A stretch of 64,000 nucleotides of DNA from Deltaproteobacteria bacterium (lineage in GTDB: Bacteria; Myxococcota_A; UBA9042; PHBI01): the NCBI GenBank assembly GCA_020632715.1, contig JACKFA010000008.1, positions 1-64,000 on the forward strand, given 5' to 3'. Positions 54,764 to 63,300 of this stretch are shown in pieces. The position numbers and the translations under genes are program-made. The notes beneath the pieces were generated by a model. It did not search any database. It saw only the letters and a list, made by a program, of their open reading frames with translations, and was not told the origin of the DNA. Numbering within the stretch: position 1 is the first letter of the stretch; every line of letters begins with the position of its first letter.

Positions 54764-54843
54764 AACGCTTCCCGAGCGTCCCCGCTGCCGGATCCCGAGA
54801 CAACCACCGGATCACGGCGTGATGACCGGCGTCTCCCCCGCCC
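54677..54843. repeat. Direct duplication of the hydrolase 3' end
   Basis: A 45-base segment (54799-54843) that includes the stop and last codons of the lipoprotein hydrolase is present again at 54677-54721 with two differences. The copies are 122 bases apart and bracket one CTCCGTG repeat unit (54734-54763), as if the repeat had inserted or expanded with a duplication of its target. Confidence 0.7.
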
Positions 54844-56788
54844 GCAGCGCCCGCAGGAAGCCGCGCCAGATGAGGCGCGCGTTCGCGTCCGTGAAGGCCA
54901 CGAAGTGGTCGCCGCCCTCGAACTGCTTGAGCCCGGCCGTCACGAGCTCGCCGTTCGACGTCGCGACGTCGAGGCTCACCGGCATCGAGACCGGCGCTAT
55001 CCCCTTCAGCGCGTGCGCGCGGCTCGCGTTCACCACGTCCTCGACGAGCGGGATCCCCGCCGCCGCCGCCACCGCGTCCGCGCCGACCGCCGGGCTCGCC
55101 TGGTCCATCGTGCCCTCCGTCATGAACACGTGCTTCGCGTGCCCGCCCGTGACCCGCTCGAGCCAGTACGGCGCGTAGTTCACCGGATCCGTCGCGTCCA
55201 CGAGCGTCTGCGCCAGGTTCACCACCGGGTGGAACGTGTCGAGCAGCGGCGTGTCGATGTCGATGGTGTTCGCGACCAGCGCCTGGATGTCGATGATGTC
55301 CTTCCGGCGCACGATCGTCTCCGCCATCACCCCCGACGCCCCCGACAGCACCGCCCCCTTGAGCCGCGTGTCCACGCCGAGCACGATGACGCCCGCGAGA
55401 CCGCCGTGCGAGTGCCCGAAGAACATGATCTTGTCAGGGTCGAGCCGCAGGTTCTTCCCGTAGCCCGTCGCCTCCCCGGGGATGTCGAAGCGCCCGTCCG
55501 CCACCATCTTCGCGAGCCAGATCACGTCCGCCGCGGACTGCCGGAAGCTCATCCGCCCCGACGCCGGGTTCAGGAAGTTGAACGAGTTCAGGAAGTTCTC
55601 GTCGTCCCCGACGCCGCGGATCCCGTGCAGCGGCTGGTCGATGCAGAGCATCGCGAGCCCGTCCTGGAGCGGATCCCCGTCCGTCGCGTCGAGGCACGAC
55701 TTCCAGTTCCCGCCCGTCCCGTGCCCATAGAGCACGACCGGCCACCCGGCGCTCGGCATCGGCAGGTTCTTCGGCACGAGGATCCTGACGCGCACGGTCT
55801 CCTCCTCCTGCACGACCGGCGCCCCGCTCGCGTCGAAGCGCACGTCGCCGCCCTCATAGAGGTAGGGCTTCACCCCCTCCTGGAAGTTCGGCGTCAGGTA
55901 CTTCCCGACGATCTCGTGGAAGTGCGCGGTCGCGCCGTTGTAGACGAGCTCCGTGAGCTCCGGCGTCGCCCGGTCCTCGAGGAAGCCCTGGATCCGCCGC
56001 ATGTCGCGCGTCGCGTCCTGCGTCGTGAAGCAGGTGGCCGCCGCGATGTCCACGTCCGCGATCGCCGTCGCCCCCGACCCGAGGAGCTCGCGCAGCGGCG
56101 CCAGCGCCGCGTCGTTCGCGAGCGCGTCCTCGAAGGCGGGCGCGCGCTCGAGGTAGTTCCCGCCGGCGTCCTTGAGGCCCCGCGTCAAGAAGGCGCAGTA
56201 GCGGCCGTGGTCCGCGAGCGGGAAGCCGTACACGGCGCGGAGGGCGAGCGTCGGCCCCATATAGAACGGGTCGCCCGTCGCGTCGGCCGCGTGGAAGACC
56301 AGCGGGAAGCGCGCGCCGTACGACGCGCTCCCGGGCGTCGTCACGTCCACGAGCTGCGCGAGCGACCGCGCGTCGCGGCTCTCCTCGTCGGTCGGGAGCG
56401 ACGCCATGTCGAGCGCCCCCGAGAGCTGGAAGTAGACCGCCCCGTTCCGGCTCCAGCCGTCGACCGCCGTCTCGCCGTAGGTCACGTAGTCGTCGACGAG
56501 CGTGGCGCCGCCCGGGTTCGGGAAGCGCGAGAGATCGAGCGTGCCGTCCGCGCGGCGGTAGCGGTCGCTCGGCCAGGGCGTCGCCGTCCAGTCGCTCGAC
56601 GCCGTGTCCCAGCGCGCGACGACGCCGCCCGAGGTGCTCGCGTAGTCGATGCCGAGCCCCCCGGAGGCGGTCGTGTCGCCGGCGACGTCGGCGGTGACGT
56701 CGCTCGTGAGGGCCGAGGTGCCGCCGTCGCCGCAGGCGGCGATGGCGGCGGCGAGCGCGAGGGCGAGGATCGGGGTCGTGAGACGCAT
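54812..56788 (-). CDS. Lipoprotein alpha/beta hydrolase (lipase-like)
   Basis: 658 residues from ATG 56788, with GGAGG nine bases upstream. The signal peptide ends IAAC (Cys19), a lipobox. After an acidic Thr-rich linker, the N-terminal part has TPWPSDRYRRADGTLDLSRF and what follows, typical of large bacterial lipases of the VolA/Pla type. The hydrolase core shows WPVVLYGHGTGGN and the nucleophile elbow FFGHSHGGLAG; the His is probably in GGDHFVAF near the C-terminus. Such surface proteins cleave lipids or esters. Its last codons are duplicated downstream. Confidence 0.85.
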   Translation of the reverse strand: MRLTTPILALALAAAIAACGDGGTSALTSDVTADVAGDTTASGGLGIDYASTSGGVVARWDTASSDWTATPWPSDRYRRADGTLDLSRFPNPGGATLVDDYVTYGETAVDGWSRNGAVYFQLSGALDMASLPTDEESRDARSLAQLVDVTTPGSASYGARFPLVFHAADATGDPFYMGPTLALRAVYGFPLADHGRYCAFLTRGLKDAGGNYLERAPAFEDALANDAALAPLRELLGSGATAIADVDIAAATCFTTQDATRDMRRIQGFLEDRATPELTELVYNGATAHFHEIVGKYLTPNFQEGVKPYLYEGGDVRFDASGAPVVQEEETVRVRILVPKNLPMPSAGWPVVLYGHGTGGNWKSCLDATDGDPLQDGLAMLCIDQPLHGIRGVGDDENFLNSFNFLNPASGRMSFRQSAADVIWLAKMVADGRFDIPGEATGYGKNLRLDPDKIMFFGHSHGGLAGVIVLGVDTRLKGAVLSGASGVMAETIVRRKDIIDIQALVANTIDIDTPLLDTFHPVVNLAQTLVDATDPVNYAPYWLERVTGGHAKHVFMTEGTMDQASPAVGADAVAAAAGIPLVEDVVNASRAHALKGIAPVSMPVSLDVATSNGELVTAGLKQFEGGDHFVAFTDANARLIWRGFLRALRAGETPVITP

Positions 56789-56968
56789 CGTTGACAGCCT
56801 CCGTGGGAGCGGGCAGAGCGTATCGGACCGAGGCGAGAGTCCGTAGCGCAAACGGCGGCGGATCGCCACCGAGGCAGGTACGCGGCCCATGGCGCGCGCT
56901 CGCCCGGAGGATCGGGGCGCGCCGCGTCGGCCGCGCGGGGTGCTGGGAGAGCGAGAGGGAGGAGCCCG

Positions 56969-57553
56969 GTGGTCACGCTGAGCAAGATCTACACGAAGAC
57001 CGGCGACGGCGGCACGACGCGCCTCGTCGGCGGGCAGGAGGTCGACAAGGACAGCCTCCGCATCGAGGCCTACGGCACCGTCGACGAGCTGAACGCCGTG
57101 CTCGGGCAGGTCCGCGCCGAGCTCACCGCCGAGGACGCCGTCCCCGCCGCCGATCGCGCCCGCCTCGACGCCGTCCTCGGCGGCGTCCAGCAGAAGCTCT
57201 TCGACCTCGGGAGCGATCTCGCGACCCTGCTCCCCGACCGCTGGCCCGGGCAGCCCCTCGTCCACGCCGACGACGTCGCCGCCCTCGAGCGCCTCATCGA
57301 CGCCGAGAACGCGCCGCTCGGCGTGCTCAAGAGCTTCGTCCTGCCGGGCGGGAGCCGCGTCAACGCCTCGCTCCACCTCGCCCGCACCGTGTGCCGCCGC
57401 GCCGAGCGCCGCACCATCGCCCTCGCCCGCGCCGAGGCCGTCGGCGACACCGTGATCCCCTACCTGAACCGCCTCTCCGACGCCCTCTTCGTGCTGTCGC
57501 GGCGCGTCTCGCAGCTCGCCGGGCACCCCGAGGTGCTGTGGGAGAAGCCGTGA
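56969..57553 (+). CDS. Cob(I)alamin adenosyltransferase, PduO type
   Basis: 194 residues, start GTG 56969 after GGGAGGAG. It makes adenosylcobalamin from ATP and cob(I)alamin. Family motifs: KIYTKTGDGGTTRL near the N-terminus (ATP site), EAYGTVDELNAVLG, FVLPGGSRVNASLHLARTVCRRAERR, and the C-terminal YLNRLSDALFVLSR. Length matches the single-domain form. It begins an operon with the following membrane protein, truD and perhaps the cupin gene. Confidence 0.94.
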   Translation: MVTLSKIYTKTGDGGTTRLVGGQEVDKDSLRIEAYGTVDELNAVLGQVRAELTAEDAVPAADRARLDAVLGGVQQKLFDLGSDLATLLPDRWPGQPLVHADDVAALERLIDAENAPLGVLKSFVLPGGSRVNASLHLARTVCRRAERRTIALARAEAVGDTVIPYLNRLSDALFVLSRRVSQLAGHPEVLWEKP

Positions 57554-58452
57554 GCGCGGCGAAGCCGGCGGCGACGTCGTCCTCGCCGTCCGAGATGCGC
57601 TACGCGCTCGGGAGCGCGCTGATGCTGCTCGCGGGGGTCGCGGCGGCCATCGCGCTCGCGTTCCTCCTGCGCATGACCTACCGCGGGACCTACATCACCT
57701 TCGTGATGCCGGCCTTCGCGGGGTGGCTCGTCGGCGCCGCCGTGGGCGCCGTCGGGCAGCGGTTCGCGCCGACCGAGCGCACCCCGGCCATCCTCGCCGC
57801 CGCGCTCGCCGGGCTCATCGCGTTCGTCGGCTACGAGGTGCTCGCCTACCTCGACGCCGTGCAGTTCCTCGTCGCGAAGCTCGCGACGCCCGCCGATCAC
57901 ATGGCCGCGAACCCGATGGACGCCGTGCTCGCGATGCTCGAGCGCGAGACGGGGCACGAGGGCTACCTCGCCTACCTCGGCTTCGTCGGGAGCGACCACG
58001 GCGCCGCCCTCTCCCCGCTCGGCCTCCTCGCGAAGGGGGGCCTCGGCTTCGGGCTCACCGTGGCGCTCGTCGCCGTCGAGGGGGTGCTCTGCGTGGGCGG
58101 GGCGGTGTTCTCGACGATCCGGCGGCTCCCGTCGCTCCGCGTCGAGGCGGACTCGCGGCGCGAGGTCATCATCGCGCGCACCGACGAGGGCGGGCTCCTC
58201 GCGCTCATGAAGCGCGTGGACGCGGCCGCCTGGGAGGAGGCGGGGCGCGGGCTCGCGGCGCGGCCCGAGGCGGCGACGCACGCGGTGCTCTTCGACTACG
58301 ACGCCGTCGGGAACGCGCCCTACACGATGCGGATCCACCCGCTCACGGCGGACGACGGCCTCGAGCGCGCCGTCGCCGAGCGGCGCGTCCCGGCGACCGC
58401 GGCGCGCGCGCTCTGGGACGCGCTCCGCGAGGCGCGGGGGGCGGCAGCATGA
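57550..58452 (+). CDS. Membrane protein of unknown function
   Basis: 300 residues, start GTG 57550 overlapping the previous stop. Three helices cluster near 19-43, 51-71 and 77-97, and a fourth near 162-185. The C-terminal 115 residues are a soluble domain starting about EADSRREVIIARTDEGGLL. No family recognised. It is coupled to truD by ATGA at 58449-58452. The gene order with adenosyltransferase and truD gives no clear hint of function. Confidence 0.75.
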   Translation: MSAAKPAATSSSPSEMRYALGSALMLLAGVAAAIALAFLLRMTYRGTYITFVMPAFAGWLVGAAVGAVGQRFAPTERTPAILAAALAGLIAFVGYEVLAYLDAVQFLVAKLATPADHMAANPMDAVLAMLERETGHEGYLAYLGFVGSDHGAALSPLGLLAKGGLGFGLTVALVAVEGVLCVGGAVFSTIRRLPSLRVEADSRREVIIARTDEGGLLALMKRVDAAAWEEAGRGLAARPEAATHAVLFDYDAVGNAPYTMRIHPLTADDGLERAVAERRVPATAARALWDALREARGAAA

Positions 58453-59558
58453 CCGGGGAGCCCACGCGCTCGTGGCACGACGCGCCGACCGTGATCCCCT
58501 GGCCGGGCGTGCCCCTCGGCACCGGCGGCGGGCTCGTGAAGTCCGTCCCCGAGGACTTCGAGGTCGAGGAGATCCCGGCCTACGTCCCGGGCGGGAGCGG
58601 CGACTTCCTCTACCTCTGGGTCGAGAAGCGCGACGTCGGGGCGCCGCTCCTCGCGAACCTCGTCGCCGAGCGGCTCGGCATCGACCGCGGCGCCGTCGGG
58701 ATGGCCGGCATGAAGGACCGGCGCGCCGTGACGCGGCAGTGGCTGTCGGTCCCGGCGAAGCTCGCGCGGCCGGTGGAGGCCATCGAGGGGCCGGTCGGAG
58801 ACGGCGGCGCCATCAGGCTCCTCCGGGTCGAGCGGCACGACAACAAGCTCAAGACCGGGCACCTCCGGGGGAATCGCTTCCGCGTGCGCCTCCGCGGGCG
58901 CGATCCGGCGGACGACGGGGCGGTGGCGACGCGGCTCGAGGCGCTCGCGGCGCGCGGCTTCCCGAACGCGTACGGGCCGCAGCGCTTCGCGCAGGGCCGC
59001 ACGATCGACACGGGGCTCGCGATCCTCCGCGGCGAGAGGCTGCGCCTCTCGGCGCGCATCGAGCGGCTCGCGGTGTCGGCGGTGCAGAGCGTCGCGTTCA
59101 ACCACTGGCTCGCGGCGCGCGCCGCGGACGGCCTCCTCGCGGCGGCGGTGCCCGGAGACGTGCTGATGAAGCGCGTGTCCGGCGGGATCTTCATCTGCGA
59201 GGACGCCGCCGCGGACACGGCGCGGCTCGCGGCCGGGGAGCTCGTCGTGACGGGGCCGCTCCCGGGCTCGAAGGGGTCGCGCGCGAAGGGCGAGGCGCTC
59301 GCGCGGGAGGAGGCGGTGCTCGCCGAGCTCGGCGGCGACGGGATCGCCTGGGGGCGGCTCGGGAGGAACGCGCGCGGGGCGCGGCGCGCGGCGGTGGCGT
59401 GGCCGGACGCGGTCGGCGTCGCGCGCGACGACGACGGGCTCGTGCTGACGTTCGGGCTCCCGTCGGGATCGTACGCGACGGTCCTGCTCGCGCACGTGGT
59501 GGGGCTCGAGGCGCTCGGCGAGGGCGCGCGGGACGAGGCCGACGCCGGGGAGGAGTGA
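58449..59558 (+). CDS. truD: tRNA pseudouridine(13) synthase
   Basis: 369 residues. It makes pseudouridine at position 13 of tRNA-Glu and others. The catalytic Asp90 lies in GMAGMKDRRAVTRQ, and NAYGPQRFAQGRT and the late LPSGSYATVLL segment are family marks. The TRUD insertion lies in the middle. Length is typical. ATG overlaps the previous stop. Confidence 0.95.
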   Translation: MTGEPTRSWHDAPTVIPWPGVPLGTGGGLVKSVPEDFEVEEIPAYVPGGSGDFLYLWVEKRDVGAPLLANLVAERLGIDRGAVGMAGMKDRRAVTRQWLSVPAKLARPVEAIEGPVGDGGAIRLLRVERHDNKLKTGHLRGNRFRVRLRGRDPADDGAVATRLEALAARGFPNAYGPQRFAQGRTIDTGLAILRGERLRLSARIERLAVSAVQSVAFNHWLAARAADGLLAAAVPGDVLMKRVSGGIFICEDAAADTARLAAGELVVTGPLPGSKGSRAKGEALAREEAVLAELGGDGIAWGRLGRNARGARRAAVAWPDAVGVARDDDGLVLTFGLPSGSYATVLLAHVVGLEALGEGARDEADAGEE

Positions 59559-59561
59559 GCG

Positions 59562-59933
59562 ATGAACGTGGTCGATCTCGAGCCGCTCCTCTCGGAGCTC
59601 GCCGCGGCGCCGCCGGCGGTGGTGTGGGCGCGACCGCTCGGCGACGCGGGCGCGACGGCGCGGACGCTCGTGTGGGTGCCGCGCGGGGCGTCCTGGGAGG
59701 CGCCGGCCGAGGCGGGCGTCGAGCACGCGGCGTTCGTCCTCGAGGGGCGCGCGACCTGGCGCACCGGCGAGGAGCGTCAGACGCTCGCGTCGGGGCACCT
59801 CGTGACAGCGGCGCCGGGGGCGCTGCTCGCGGTGGAGAACGACGGCGAGGACGCAGGCGTCATCGCGCTCGTGACGGCCACACGGCCCGCCGGCGACGCG
59901 CCCTCCGACACGCTCATCGAGGGGCCGGCGTGA
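59562..59933 (+). CDS. Cupin-domain protein
   Basis: 123 residues, ATG 59562, three bases after truD. It shows a small cupin barrel: FVLEGRATWRTGEERQTLASG, then HLVTAAPGALLAVEN. The metal-binding His pattern is incomplete; few of the usual His residues are present, so it may bind ligands without metal or be a sensor. Likely the last gene of the operon. Confidence 0.78.
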   Translation: MNVVDLEPLLSELAAAPPAVVWARPLGDAGATARTLVWVPRGASWEAPAEAGVEHAAFVLEGRATWRTGEERQTLASGHLVTAAPGALLAVENDGEDAGVIALVTATRPAGDAPSDTLIEGPA

Positions 59934-59948
59934 AAGAGCGCTTTCCGC

Positions 59949-59977
59949 TTGCCAGCGCATCGGAGCTTTGGTAGCTA
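59949..59977 (+). promoter_or_regulatory. Candidate promoter of tRNA-Ala
   Basis: TTGCCA (59949-59954), 17-bp spacer, TAGCTA (59972-59977), ending 13 bases before the tRNA, which fits the short leader of tRNA genes. Confidence 0.5.
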
Positions 59978-59990
59978 CTCGTCCGCCTTC

Positions 59991-60063
59991 GGGGTCATAG
60001 CTCAGTTGGTAGAGCGCTTGAATGGCATTCAAGAGGTCCGGAGTTCGACTCTCCGTGGCTCCA
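59991..60063 (+). tRNA. tRNA-Ala (anticodon GGC)
   Basis: Complete cloverleaf. Acceptor stem 59991-59997 with 60056-60062 (one G-T and one T-G pair), D arm AGCTCAGTTGGTAGAGC, anticodon GGC at 60024-60026 in stem CTTGA/TCAAG, T arm GGAGTTCGACTCTCC, discriminator A60063. CCA is not encoded (CCG follows), unlike the tRNA-Asp. Confidence 0.95.
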
Positions 60064-60069
60064 CCGAGG

Positions 60070-60107
60070 GAAGGGGTCGCAACGCAAGTTGCGGCCCCTT
60101 CGTCGTT
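60070..60107 (+). terminator. Terminator of tRNA-Ala
   Basis: A 14-bp stem with one T-G pair (60070-60083 with 60088-60101) and a GCAA loop, followed by GTCGTTT. It lies seven bases after the tRNA. Confidence 0.75.
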
Positions 60108-60308
60108 TCGGGGCTCCGAGCACCCGACGACGGGGACTACGACGATCTGACGATGCGCTGGCACCCCGGGCCCGGCTAGCCTGAGGTATCGCGACAACCT
60201 GCGGCGAGAGGACGACCCGGTCGCCGTCTCACCGCCATCGCGCCGCGCGCTTGGCCGGCGCTCGCTCCGCGTCGGTCGGAGCCGTCGAGGTCGTCGCGGC
60301 GGGGTTTC

Positions 60309-63300
60309 ATGGGCACCTCCAGCCGTCTCCGACGCGTCCCCACCGCCTGGCGCCAGCTCGGCGCGGTCACGCTCCTCCTCGTGGCCGCCGCCCGCTGCTC
60401 GGACGACCCGGGCCCCGCGAACGACGTCGGCCCCGACGCGATCGTGGACGTCGCTCCCGGTGACGCGGCCCCGGACGCGCTCCTCCCCGACACGCCGCCT
60501 CCGACGGACACGGAGACGGACACGGACGCCGACACGGACACCGACACCGCCCCCGACACCGCGCCCCCCCCGAACCTCCCGCCGCACATCGTCCTCCTCG
60601 CCCCGGACGACGGCGCCTCCTTCCCGGCCGGCGCCGCCGTCACCCTGCGCGCCCAGGTCACCGACGATCGCGACGCCGCCGACGCCCTCTCGGTCACGTG
60701 GACCTCGCCGCTCGCCGGCGTCCTCTTCGACGGCCCCCCCGCCGCCGGCGGCGCCGTCACCGTCACCCGCGCCGACCTCCCCCTCGGCGCCCACCTCCTG
60801 ACGCTCGCCGCCACCGACAGCGACGGCGCGAGCGCCACGGCCCTCCTCACCGTCGTCATCGCCCCCGCCGACGGCGCCCCCGCCGTCGTCATCGCCCCGG
60901 CCACCCCGCGCACCGGCGACGACCTCACCGCCTCGCTCACCGCCACCGGCAGCGTCGACGACGCCGACGGGCCCCTCGCCGTCACCTGGTCCTGGTTCCG
61001 CGGCCCCGACGCGACCGACCTCGACGGCGACACCGTCCCCGCCGACCGCACCGCGAAGGGCGAGACCTGGCGCGCCCTCGCCGTCGTCTCCGACGGCGCC
61101 GTCACGACCCCGCCCGGCGTCGCGCAGGTCGTCATCGGCAACACCGCCCCGAGCTGCGCCGCCGCCGCCATCGACGCGAGGACCCTCACCTGCGCCTGCG
61201 TCGGCCGCGACGAGCCCGACGCCGGCGACCCCGCGAGCGACCGCTGCGCCTGGACCCTCGACGGCGCCGCGCCCGATCCGGCGACCGACGCCTGCGCCCT
61301 CCCCGCCGGCAGCGTCGCCGCGGGCGCGGTCCTCGGCTGCGCCCTCACCCCCTCCGACGGCGAGGACGACGGCGAGACCGCCCTCGCCGCCCCCGTCGTC
61401 GCCCCGGACGCCCTCGGCAACACGCCGCCCACCGCCCCCGTCGTCGCCATCACCCCGCCCTTCTCGGGCCCCGACGGCGAGCTCACCTGCGCCCTCGTCG
61501 CCCCGCCCGTCGACCCCGACGGCGACCCGGTCACCATCACCGTCGCCTGGGCCGTCGGCGACGCCTGGGGCGCGCCCGGGACGGCCTTCACCGTCGTCCC
61601 CTCGCGCGACCTCCGGAGCGCCGCCGGCGCCCCCGCTGCCGCCGGCGACGCCGTCCGCTGCCGCGTCGTCGCGTCCGACGGCGCCCTCTCCTCGCCGCCG
61701 GGCGTGAGCGCCCCCGTCGTCCTCGGCGCGACCGGCGTCGCCCTCGGCGGGCAGCTCGGCGACGTCGCGCTCACCGACGACCTCGGCGACGGCTGCTGGC
61801 AGGCGAGCGACCACCCGCTCCCGACCTGCGTCCCCGGCCTCTTCTGCGAGCTCGACGTCGCCGCCTGCTTCGCCCCCGACGGCACCCCGAGCGACGACCC
61901 GCCCGAGCTCGCCGCCACCGCGAGCCTCCCGGGCCTCGGCGACGTCGCGCTCACCGGCGCCCCCTCCCCCGGCGGCGGCTTCTGCCTCGCGGGCGCCGTC
62001 CCCGACGCCGCCCCGCCCGCGGTCGCCCTCCCCCTCTCGGACCTCGTGCTGACCGTCTGCCAGGACGCCGCCGGCGCCTCCACGGCCACGATGGCCGGCG
62101 TCGTGACCGTCGAGGGCGCCCCGCACCCCTTCGCGGCCGCCCCCGTCGCGCTCACCGTGACCGGCGCCGGCGCCGACCTCCCGGCGCTCTCGCTCGCCGT
62201 CACCCTCCCCGCCTTCGACCTCGGCGGCACGCGCTTCTCCGGCACCCTCCGCTTCGGCTCGGCCGGCCCCGGCGTCGCCTTCGAGGGCGCCGTGACCCTC
62301 GCCGAGATCGGCGCGCTCAGCGTCTCCGGCGCCTTCGACACCGCGGGCGGCCGCCTCACCACCGGCCGCCTCGACGCGGGCGTCGGCCTCGCGCTCGCGG
62401 GCGTCACCTTCGCGGGCGACGCCGCCGTCACCCTCGACGCGGGCGTCTTCCGCCTCGACCTCGCGGGCGGCGCGCTCACCCTCCCCGGCGGCGGCGAGCT
62501 CGCCCTCGACGGCGCCGTCGCCATCGACCGCGGGCGCCTCGCGAGCGCGCGCTTCGCCGCCGGCGCGGGCGTCGCCTTCGCGGGGGTCGAGTTCGCTGGC
62601 GACGCCGCCGTCACCTGGGAGGACGGCATCTTCGGCCTCGACCTCGCGGGCGGCCTCCTCGGCCCGACGGGACCCGCCTTCTCGCTCACGGGCGCCGTCA
62701 CCATCGACGAGGGCGTCGTCACGGGCGGCGCGCTCTCCGCCGGCGCCGATCTCGCCGTCGCGGGCGTCCGCTTCCACGGCGACGCCGCCGTCACCTGGAG
62801 CGACGACGAGCTCCGCGTCGCCCTCGCCGGGGGCGCCGTCGGCCTCCCGGCGAGCGGGAGCCTCGCGCTCGCGGGCGAGATCGTGCTCGCGGACGGCGCC
62901 CTCGCCTCCGCCGACTTCGGCGCCACGGGCGCCGCGTCCGTCGCCGGCGTCGCCTTCGACGGCGCCGCCACCGCCTCCTGGGCCGGCGGCGACGGCTGGA
63001 CCCTCGCGCTGGCGGGCGGCCACCTGAGCCTCCCCGGCGGCGGCGACGTGACGCTCGCGGGCTCGCTCTCGGTGCGCTCGGGCCGCGTCGTGGCCGGCAC
63101 GCTCGCCGCCGGCGCCGACCTCGCCTTCGCCGGGCTCGCGTTCTCCGGCGACGCGAGCGCCGCCTACGCCGCGAGCTACGACGACCTCGGGAACCTCGCC
63201 TCCGAGCGCCTCGCCCTCCACCTCGCCGGCGCCCGGCTCGCCCTCCCGGGCGGCGCCGAGCTCACGCTCGCCGGCGACGCCGAGATCGCGGGCGGCGCGG

